Below, one piece after another: positions 56,724 to 64,000 of a DNA stretch of 64,000 nt. Source of the stretch: Chrysomallon squamiferum. Lineage: Eukaryota; Mollusca; Gastropoda; Neomphalida; Peltospiridae. Positions within the stretch are counted from its first letter, which is position 1. The number at the start of each line of letters is the position of its first letter. The notes beneath the pieces were generated by a model that searched no databases, was not told where the DNA came from, and saw only the letters and a program-made list of their open reading frames with translations. The translations under genes and the position numbers were made by a program. The stretch covers positions 25,062,407 to 25,126,406 of the forward strand of contig CM022679.1 of the NCBI GenBank assembly GCA_012295275.1, read 5' to 3'.

Positions 56724-56811
56724 AGAAATGGCTGCAAGTTATAATAGCTTCAAGCTTTTAAACTCCTATTGATTGGACAACCTTACAACTTGAAACACTT
56801 AGCAAAACTCA
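56724..56811 (+). repeat. Dispersed repeat R1, copy c
   Basis: 'agaaatggctgcaagttata', 'agcttcaagcttttaaac', 'attgattggacaaccttaca' and 'cttgaaacacttagcaaaac'. It ends where the complex island at 56.8 kb begins. Confidence 0.93.
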
Positions 56812-56812
56812 T

Positions 56813-57140
56813 CTTGGGCCTTAATCTCTGTCCTGTTATGTGCGCCTGGCACCAGGAATAATAGAATTGTTGTGTAATTGTACAGCACAAGAGAGGTCCC
56901 CTTTTATTGGTTTATAGCTAATAATTCCTGGGTAAATGGTTGGCAGTGAAAATTTCGTATTTAAAGCTTCATTAGTCGGTCTGATTTGTGTTTGGAAATA
57001 GCGTTACTCGGTTTGTAAGTGATAAATTTGTCACAGGTGGATGGATATGTTGACTGCACGGCCTTGATTGTTTCCTGAAATTCTCACTCGAGCACTTTTC
57101 TGATTATAGCCGTTTTCATTCGTTTTGGCTTTCTGATTTA
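56813..57140. promoter_or_regulatory. Large complex-sequence island
   Basis: Balanced sequence with 'atgtgcgcctggcaccagg', 'gaggtccccttttattgg', 'tttatagctaataattcctg', 'cattagtcggtctg', 'agcgttactcggtttg' and 'gactgcacggccttg'. TTTATTG and TTTATAG are words posterior-Hox/Cdx proteins can bind, next to TAAT cores. No open frame. One of the better candidates for a conserved element. Confidence 0.37.
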
Positions 57141-57149
57141 TTCTGTTTG

Positions 57150-57600
57150 TCCGTCGGTCCTCGCGTTGTTTGTTTTTCTGTTCTATATTTTGTCATTATC
57201 TCTTTTACCTGTCTCTCTGTCTGTCTGTACAGTTGTTTGTTCTGTTTATAGATTTGTTCATTTTTTTTCAATGGTTTATTCAGGTAATTTTTTCTAATTG
57301 TAATGTTCATAATTTTATTATTATTATTTATTTTTTGTTTGTTTGTTTGTTTGTAAGAATCAAATGGATTCTGTGTCTGAAATGTTATGGAATATTTCAA
57401 TATCAAGAGACACAAAGTAAAAAAATAACTGAAATTGATTTTGTCATCATGTTAGAGCACTGAATGTTCTAAAAATGTTGGCTAGGATAAAACAGTAGTA
57501 AGTTTAGTAAGACCAAGTGAAATATTAAACTGTTACCCACAGCCTTGTTTGAACTGGTTTTGCTTGACTTAATTTTTAATGAAACTTATTATAAAATATT
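57150..57600. other. T-rich spacer with small arrays
   Basis: TCTG words at 57212-57228, ATT run at 57316-57330, GTTT run at 57336-57353. Frames of 97 and 99 codons on opposite strands at 57116-57463 are low-complexity. No gene seen. Confidence 0.5.
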
Positions 57601-57603
57601 TAT

Positions 57604-57650
57604 TACTGTGTGTGTGTGTGTGTCTGTCTGTGTGTGGGTGTGGTTAAAGC
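57604..57650. repeat. (GT)n microsatellite, interrupted
   Basis: GT array of about 40 bp broken by 'ctgtctg' and 'ggg'. 57651-58030 is AT-rich with an ATT run near 57743-57765. Confidence 0.93.
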
Positions 57651-58049
57651 TTTACAAAAAAATTATGTTTTCATTTACAGACTAACTATACCTTATTAGA
57701 TATCCTTAGTGATAGATAATGATTAACCTAAAATTTTCTAAATTATTATTATTATTATTATTATTTTGTTATTTTATTGCAGAAAACTTCCAATAAAATA
57801 TAAATTATAATACCAAGTATATCTGTTCATGATTATGTAACATGATAATGTTATATATTTAAGATTACAAATAATTATGTTGTGATTCATATATTTATAC
57901 AATGTTTGTACATATAAGCAGTAAATATCTTAAATAAATACTGATGTTGAAAATTTAAATGTTCATCATACTTTGACATAGGCCAAGAAATAAAAAAATG
58001 AAACAATATATCATGGTTATATACCATTATGACATCAGTAAATTCACAT

Positions 58050-58140
58050 CCCCCCTCAAAAAAAATAAAATAAAAAATAAAAAAAAAAAAAAGATAAAGA
58101 AAGAAAGAAAACGGGGAAAAAAGATAAATAAAAGAAGAAT
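58050..58140. repeat. A-rich tract
   Basis: A runs and GAAA words. The Lys-rich frame is an artefact. Confidence 0.9.
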
Positions 58141-58149
58141 AAAAACAAG

Positions 58150-58915
58150 AACAAAAAGCAAATACAATTATCTTGTTTCTATTCCAAGATCCAAAAATAA
58201 AACAACAATCAGTTCACACTTACTGAACTGTTATGACAAATACTAACAAATGAAAATATATTTCTGTCACAGAAACCAAGAATGAAATTTCTGTTCTATT
58301 AACCTGAAATCAATCATCAATTCATTAATGTTATAAATAAATTAGAAATAAATATATATAAAAAATATGCCAAAAAACCAGTAATAATTCTTATTTCTGT
58401 TTCAAGAAGTTAAAATGAAACAACAGTCAATTCATTTTTATTTTGCTTTCATCAGAAATAAATTTAACAAACAAAAATATCATATTCCTGTTCCAATAAT
58501 CAAAAACAACATAAAAATTCATTATATCATTAAGATAACAATAAATACTAATAATTAAAAAAAAAAAAAAAAAAAAACAAAAAAAAAAAAAAATAAAAAT
58601 CAATTCATATAGGATTATTACATTAATGAAATCTTATTTTTAAACCAAGAACCAAAGATGACATTACAATTCTTGAAGTTATACCTCTTTTGACAGCAAT
58701 AAATAATAATAAAAAAAAAAAAAAATTAAATTGAATTAATTTAGTATTATGTCATTAATGAAATCATATCTTTATCCCAAGAACCCAGTTCAGGATGTTT
58801 TACCTTTTTGACAGCAGATAGATAATAATACTAATAAAAATTCACTTCAAATAGGATTAGGACACATTATTTTTTATCCAAAAGACCCAAAGATAAAACA
58901 AACTAAACAAACTAA
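58150..58915 (+). repeat. Degenerate tandem repeat, unit about 110-130 bp
   Basis: 'cattaatgaaatcttattt', 'tgttccaagaaccaaagatg', 'aaacaacaatcaattcat' and 'gacagcaataaataataat' recur in order with heavy divergence from about 58160, 58260, 58390, 58490, 58620, 58755 and 58860. A-runs (58557-58596, 58711-58725) interrupt it. Confidence 0.6.
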
Positions 58916-58917
58916 AT

Positions 58918-59270
58918 TCATGACGGTGTACTATTAGGAAGTCAATAAAGAGGAAACACCTGTGAAGTCTTGCAGTTGTTTGTAAAACAAGTATTCTGAG
59001 CTGTGGTTAAACAGCGTTTTTATGACAACATCATCGCTTTGCTCAGCGTCGTCTTGAGCAGTAGCTGTCAGGTGCAGATCTGGAACATGGAGCACTCGAA
59101 CACTTGACTTCAACCAGTCTGCCAATCCATATCTTTTAACAGGAGTCTGAGTTTTACAACAAGTGACGTATCAATGATAGATTGATATCAAGTGTCCGTC
59201 AACGTCACAGCAGATATTGATGTGGTTCTGCGGAGCTGTTATGAGAGTTGTTATGAAAAACATTTTGTGT
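58918..59270. promoter_or_regulatory. Complex island containing an ~80-codon minus-strand open stretch
   Basis: Balanced sequence with CpGs ('catcgctttgctcagcgtcg', 'gagcactcgaacacttg', 'gtgtccgtcaacgtcacagc'). On the minus strand the frame ending at 58934 is open back to a TGA near 59178. It encodes a low-bias, acidic-to-neutral peptide (for example HVPDLHLTATAQDDAEQSDD) that I do not recognise. No ATG start in frame and no clear acceptor. Either an exon piece or conserved non-coding sequence. Confidence 0.33.
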
Positions 59271-59384
59271 AGATTTTGCAGTTTTTTCACTCATCAGTGG
59301 TTTGAAACGAATAATGATGAATTGTTTTAATATTTACTTGAAGTCATCTTGATGTGTTATTATTTATTATAAGAGCAAGTATAG

Positions 59385-59705
59385 GCAGAAACAGAGGGAG
59401 AGATTATGGGAAAACTTTTAGAATGAGATGGAGAGAAAGAGAGAAAGAGAGACATAGCATAAAGAGAGAATGTAAGGAAGATACTCAGTATAGAGAGAGA
59501 TAAAAAAGAAAAAAAAGAAGAAAAAAATACATTCTTAAAGAGGATGTAAAGAAAATGGAGAGAAAGAGAGACAGAAAGAAAACATGAAAAAGAGACTCAG
59601 AATAAAATATATGCTTATACCAAGAGAGAAAGATGGTAGCAGAGACAATGAAAACAGGAGACAAAAAAGAAGGGGAAAAAAAAATGAGTTCAAAGATGAA
59701 AAGAT
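59385..59705. repeat. Purine-rich GA/AAAG tract
   Basis: GAGA, GAAAGA and AAAAGAAG words over about 320 bp with few pyrimidines. 59706-59930 is AT-rich spacer. Confidence 0.85.
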
Positions 59706-59929
59706 ATCATGCCACCAAAACCATTTCCTTTTACCTTCATCTTACTTAACACATGATGTGCTTTTATCGTTATTTATTATTATATTTTCTTTTTTTAGGA
59801 ATCAACATCATAATCTACAAATGTTTTGAACTCTGTCCAACACACTAATTTCCTTATAGATATATCTTTTTTCTTTTCTTTTGAGTAAGCTTTTTACATG
59901 AGAAATGCGTGATAAAAAAATAAAAAATC

Positions 59930-60115
59930 CTGCCCTAAGATTATGATGATCAGTTCTGGCGACTGACCCTTTTAAAGTACAGCCAAAGAGGTTGTGACGG
60001 GTGTTGATGTTCACTATCACTCAGTTTGATGTGTACATGTAACTGTATTGATTAGAAATATCACATGAGGCTGTTGTGATATCTCTGATTTGTGGCAGAT
60101 GAAATAATTTAATTA
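59930..60115. promoter_or_regulatory. Small complex-sequence island
   Basis: 'gttctggcgactgacccttt', 'gaggttgtgacgggtg' and 'gaggctgttgtgatatctc'. No open frame of note. Weak candidate. Confidence 0.22.
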
Positions 60116-60235
60116 CTTATATGATCGTTTAGTAGATTTTTTTTTTTTGTCGTTGGTGGTCTATGTGGACAGATTTTTTGGGTGTAATATTGTGCATGTT
60201 TGTGTGTATTTGAAAAGAAGTTAAAGTGTATTTTT

Positions 60236-60425
60236 ATTATATTGTATGCATACACATGTACATACATCCATATATCCATACATCCACACATACATACATA
60301 TATCCATCCATCCATACATACATACAGACATACATACATACATACATACATACATACAGACATACATACATACATACATACATACATACATACATACGTA
60401 CACACGTACATAAATACATATATGC
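60236..60425. repeat. (TACA)n / (CATC)n tetranucleotide array
   Basis: About 190 bp of TACA and CATC words. Every frame on both strands stays open (Tyr-Ile-His-Thr, Met-Tyr-Val-Cys), which explains five overlapping spurious proteins. Confidence 0.97.
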
Positions 60426-60690
60426 ATCTATTTCAGATAAACTTGGTAATTAATTGATGCTTAATTAATTATAAAGTGTAGAATTGATTGAAACACATGC
60501 ACACACAACCACACACACAAACACACACACAAACACATACACACACACACATCTATATATATATATGAATATAAAACTTTACACACATATGCATACATAA
60601 ATAAAAACCCCAAAACACACAGTGCATGTATTTTAGATAAACTCGCCCATTAACTGATGCTCAATTAATTATGAAGTGTACTAGCTATGG
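60425..60690 (+). repeat. Two-copy direct repeat, period about 200 bp
   Basis: 'agataaacttggtaattaat', 'tgatgcttaattaattataa' and 'agtgtag' (60436-60483) are matched by 'agataaactcgcccattaac', 'tgatgctcaattaattatga' and 'agtgtac' (60636-60683). CA words (60497-60552) and an AT run lie between. Confidence 0.8.
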
Positions 60691-60860
60691 CTATCATCCA
60701 TAACTGACTGCAATGTACTTTTAACACTATGAAGTGTGTTTGCTGTGTCAAATCAAATCAGCATGCTTGTAGCACTGGGAATGACATTATTAAACAAAGC
60801 CTCATTATGCAGATTAATGATATATTTACATCACTCCATTAGATATTAGTCAAATATTTA
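60690..60860. promoter_or_regulatory. Small island with adjacent SOX-like and POU/homeodomain-like words
   Basis: AACAAAG (60793-60799), ATTATGCA (60804-60811) and ATTAATGA (60813-60820) lie within 28 bp, an arrangement like SOX-POU composite sites. The words are short, so chance is a fair explanation. Confidence 0.25.
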
Positions 60861-61032
60861 TATACGTTTAGAACAAAAATCTTTTATGCTATTGATATTT
60901 ACATATGTTGAGAATAACGATCTTTGATACACACATAAAATTATTGATATTGCAGAAAAGTGCACTTAAAGTGAAAGAGGCTATAATAGAAATTAAATTT
61001 ACATTTTTGTTATTGTTGCTGTTTACACATTT

Positions 61033-61033
<1 letters not shown>

Positions 61034-61071
<38 letters not shown>
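61034..61071. repeat. (GT)n microsatellite
   Basis: GT array of about 34 bp, followed by a GAAAGA purine patch at 61090-61150. Confidence 0.95.
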
Positions 61072-61073
<2 letters not shown>

Positions 61074-61282
61074 AATGTGTTATAAAGTGTAAGAGAAAGA
61101 GGAAGAAAGAAAGAAGAAAAAACCGCAGAGAGATAGAGAGAAAGAGACATAAATATAAAGACAGTGATAAACAGATGGAGAAATAAAACAGAAAAAATAA
61201 TTAGGAAATTGCTGTGTGTGTTGATGGTAAACAAATATTTTGGCCATTAAGAAAAGAATGAATCCAGGCTAACTGATCCCTA

Positions 61283-61285
<3 letters not shown>

Positions 61286-61326
<41 letters not shown>
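61286..61326. repeat. (AT)n then (AC)n microsatellite
   Basis: AT array of about 30 bp joined to a short CA run. Confidence 0.96.
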
Positions 61327-61384
61327 TTTGTACCATATATTTATGAACATCAGTATATATTTTTCATTAGCTTTGTCGAACCAG

Positions 61385-61406
61385 TCAGTTCTTAGCTAAG
61401 AACTGA
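61385..61406. other. Perfect 22-bp palindrome
   Basis: The half-site TCAGTTCTTAG (61385-61395) is followed with no spacer by its exact reverse complement CTAAGAACTGA (61396-61406). It is not made of simple repeats. It could be a dimeric protein-binding site, a mobile-element end or chance. 61410-61900 around it is unique AT-rich DNA with no gene seen. Confidence 0.9.
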
Positions 61407-61914
61407 GAAAAATCCACTGACATTTTCACACATTTGTTTTTATGCATCAGTGATATTTAATTCTATGAATTTCTAAAGGCTTAACTTTTATGCACCAAAG
61501 AAATTTGATTTGGAGCAATGCTTCGTTAGAAACTGTTTTCTGGAATGAATTTTTAGTTCATTTATATTTCATAATCACAGAACATTAATTGGAGATCCAT
61601 TGTTAATTTGTAGCACAGAGTTTTTCTGGTGTCACAATTATTTCTTTATGAATTAAAAATTAAACTAATTTGTTTTGTTTATAGCCTCATTTGATTACCT
61701 TTTTGCTAATTTTTAAAAATTGGTTATTAGCAAGGAATCTTTTTTATGCATTTTAGATGGAAGAAAAAGAACATGCTGTAGATTTTTGATAAACCAGTCA
61801 TGGGACACTGGTTAGAACTGGAAAAGCTTTAATCTCCACATATATGATAATCAATCTCATAACGTATGATATCTCATCAATAAAATTAACTTATTAACTT
61901 ACTAAGTAAGTAAA

Positions 61915-62041
61915 CAAATAAACAAACAAACAAACAAACAAACAAACATTTATCTTATAGATATTATAACCTTTTATCTAGTTTACAGTTCCTAACAGCA
62001 AAACAACAATAACAACAATTAAAATAAGAAATTAATTATAA

Positions 62042-62078
<37 letters not shown>

Positions 62079-62240
62079 ATATTTATCATGTAGATATTAT
62101 AATCATTTATCTACAGTTTTCTGTTCAGAACAACAAAACAACAATAACAACAATTAAATTATGAAATGATAATTATTATAATGATTATAATTAAAAATAA
62201 ATAAATTAACAAAAAAAAACTAAATATTTATTTTATAGAT
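61915..62240 (+). repeat. Tandem copies of a ~135-bp unit tied to CAAA/AAAT microsatellites
   Basis: 'atttatcttatagatattat', 'aaccttttatct', 'acagcaaaacaacaataaca' and 'acaattaaaataagaaatta' at 61949-62045 recur at 62081-62180. A third start ('atttattttatagatgag') is at 62225. A CAAA array (61918-61947) precedes copy 1 and an AAAT array (62046-62080) precedes copy 2. Confidence 0.88.
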
Positions 62241-62487
62241 GAGAGGACACCTGCAATATAGGTATACTTTTGCTCTGCCACTTTGGGTGTCCTTAAAAAC
62301 AGGTATTACTGTATATTAATTATTTACCTGTGTAAAATGGCCTGGCACACATATTTACAATGTGTTACCACTGTCATGAATAATACCCATATCAGATTTC
62401 TTTTACAAAACATCTCGGTGGTACATATCAGTGTAAAATACGTTACAAATAACAGGTAACATTATATGCATTCCCTCAGAGACTGTT

Positions 62488-62572
62488 TCATATATTATAA
62501 CCATTAATCTAGAAACAAAAAAGACAATAATAACAATTAAAATAGAAATGAATTATAATAAAAATAAATGAA

Positions 62573-62607
<35 letters not shown>

Positions 62608-62610
62608 ATG
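62488..62610 (+). repeat. Further copy of the 62-kb unit with (AAAT)n tail
   Basis: 'catatattataaccattaat', 'aagacaataataacaatt' and 'aaaatagaaatgaattataa' match the 61.9-62.2 kb copies and again run into an AAAT array (62565-62608). Confidence 0.85.
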
Positions 62611-62704
62611 ATAAGTGTGACAAAAGGTTTTAATAAGAAAAAAAAAAAAAAACAACAAAAAGACCCCATCCCTACAGACAAATATTTATATATAATATAC
62701 ATAC

Positions 62705-62707
<3 letters not shown>

Positions 62708-62758
<51 letters not shown>
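62708..62758. repeat. (AT)n microsatellite
   Basis: Uninterrupted AT array of about 50 bp. An A run (62638-62652) lies shortly before. Confidence 0.98.
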
Positions 62759-62766
<8 letters not shown>

Positions 62767-62819
62767 TATTGTGTATCTATTTTTTCATATTAGGTTTTTG
62801 ATTTTCAACAAGCACTGAT

Positions 62820-63115
62820 TGATTCATTCAGTTATCAGGCTTTGTTCTTCCTTCACATTACAGGTTTACCACACTGCAGATACAGAACCAGCACAAAGAT
62901 TAAAACCATTATTTGCCTTGTTAGCTCTGATGTGAAGATGTCTTTTACACAAATCGTCTTGCGCTATTAATTTGTAATGAGCTGAATCAGGGAGTCACTT
63001 GGTGCATTTGTCAGCTGTTGTTTTTAGTGATAGCAGTGCATGTTAGAGGTGGGTGGGTGTGTTTTTCTTATTGGTGATAGTGTGTTGTTATCTGTTTTAA
63101 TCAAGCTTGTGGCTA
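62820..63115. promoter_or_regulatory. Complex-sequence island
   Basis: Mixed sequence with 'cgtcttgcgctattaatttg', 'taatgagctgaatcaggg', 'agtcacttggtgcatttg' and 'gtcagctgttg'. Has TTAAT/TAATG homeodomain cores, a CAGCTG E-box and a TGTCA word. No open frame. Candidate conserved non-coding element. Confidence 0.35.
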
Positions 63116-63151
63116 GTTTAACTTACCTGACCTTTGTATGTAAATGTGGGC

Positions 63152-63195
<44 letters not shown>
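63152..63195. repeat. (GT)n microsatellite
   Basis: GT array of about 42 bp. 63200-63660 continues with TATG and CACA words and a T run near 63649-63664; no gene seen. Confidence 0.97.
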
Positions 63196-63196
<1 letters not shown>

Positions 63197-63679
63197 TGGG
63201 GTGACAGAGAGAATGTGTATATGCATGTATGTGTTAGTATGTTTATATATGTAAATATAATATGTGTTTATGTATAGGTGTAACTCTGTATATATGTATA
63301 TGTATTTATTTTATATATGAAGGGCTTATAAACATATTTATTATGTTACACATACACATACAGAAATTAACATTTACATTCTACCACCAATGCATAACAC
63401 GTATAACAAACACTTTCATAGACGATTTTTCTCACATATAAAATATTTTACACAATATAGACACAGACTCAAATATTCACACATATTCACAAACAGACAC
63501 AAGACAAACATACACGTATCCCAAATGTCATCTTCATCCAACAAAAACTGTCAGCACACCACCTTGTAGAAACATTCAACATCCACCACAATGATTTATA
63601 TACACATATTATTATTTTTTTAACCTAAACAAAACATTATAGATGAGGATATTTTTTTTTTTTTGGTTTGTTTGAAACG

Positions 63680-64000
63680 TGCAAACAACGTGATGAATAA
63701 TTAACATTTTCATTCGCCCGCCTTCTGTTGATTCCAACAACCATCGAGCAATTCCCTTCTGAGGACCCGGGACCATGTGTGAACCAGGTAATGTCCGAGA
63801 TGACAATAAGTTAACGCTCGACTGCACACACCTTTTTTTTTTCTTCACATCAGGCTTCGTTTGTCGAGCCATCGCGGTACGACAATAATGTTACAAGTGT
63901 TTGTCATCGCCACAGTAACAGCTCTGGGTGCTTGTCTGCTTTCATTCATTAATAATTAACCGTGTGATCAGTGATTGGCTGAGACGTCGCAGGTCCCAAT
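63680..64000. promoter_or_regulatory. CpG-rich complex island at the window edge
   Basis: This is the most CpG-rich part of the window: 'cattcgcccgcc', 'gaggacccgggacc', 'gttaacgctcgactgc', 'gagccatcgcggtacgac' and 'gagacgtcgcagg'. It contains an inverted CCAAT word (ATTGG, 63974-63978) and an ATTAATAATTAA stretch (63948-63959). A minus-strand ATG at 63872 opens an 86-codon frame with no recognised domain that runs into low-complexity DNA, and a donor-like 'caggtaatg' lies at 63786-63794 on the plus strand. It may be an enhancer, a promoter-proximal region or the flank of an exon beyond the edge. Confidence 0.37.

Noticed and set aside
60109-60457. Five overlapping 60-100 codon frames
   Set aside because: All are translations of the TACA array on both strands.
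63612-63872. 86-codon minus-strand frame starting with ATG in good context
   Set aside because: Runs through a T run (Lys string) and AT-rich DNA, with no domain; not enough for a CDS call.

Overview
This is AT-rich eukaryotic DNA with no gene I can support. Dinucleotide, trinucleotide and tetranucleotide repeats are everywhere (CT, CA/GT, AT, AAT, AAAT, CATC, TACA, TAG/CTA). Long poly-A/poly-T runs, degenerate minisatellites and a few tRNA-derived SINE relics fill much of the rest. There are no operons, no compact reading frames, no rRNA, no intact tRNA and no CRISPR array. The texture suggests an intergenic desert or a very large intron in a repeat-rich animal genome. A mollusc, perhaps a cephalopod, would fit, but that is an impression from repeat style and not a proof. 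Nearly all long open frames fall on microsatellites and are artefacts.

Layout. Bases 1-1640 are an old, diverged tandem satellite that may continue past the left edge. From 1.6 to 29 kb, microsatellites alternate with degenerate tandem arrays (5.5-6.0, 7.1-8.0, 17.7-18.2, 23.6-24.5, 26.1-26.3 kb). Between them lie islands of more complex, less AT-rich sequence (about 2.7, 6.1, 8.8, 11.5, 14.0, 19.9, 20.8, 23.5, 25.5, 26.4 and 28.3 kb). At 29.5-30.6 kb an 85-bp inverted repeat, about 90% identical without gaps, flanks a 31-bp minisatellite. From 31 to 45 kb there are further islands (30.6-31.1, 33.2, 34.9, 35.9, 38.3 kb), TAG-rich sequence at 34 kb, tRNA-like fragments at 42.5-44.2 kb and a 30-bp minisatellite at 43.3-43.7 kb.

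From 45.7 to 56.8 kb, three short repeat families (called R1, R2 and R3 here) recur in the same orientation, mostly beside AAT arrays. They come together at 56.3-56.8 kb, next to a regular 14-copy, 26-bp minisatellite. From 57 to 64 kb there is another degenerate tandem array (58.2-58.9 kb), AAAT-linked repeats (61.9-62.6 kb), a perfect 22-bp palindrome (61385-61406) and complex islands, the last of which (63.68 kb to the end) is noticeably CpG-rich.

Working together. The complex islands resemble conserved non-coding elements of a developmental-gene regulatory landscape, with candidate homeodomain, POU, SOX and Meis/TGIF-type sites. Conservation cannot be tested from one sequence, so every island call is low confidence. 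The best-supported content is the repeat architecture.
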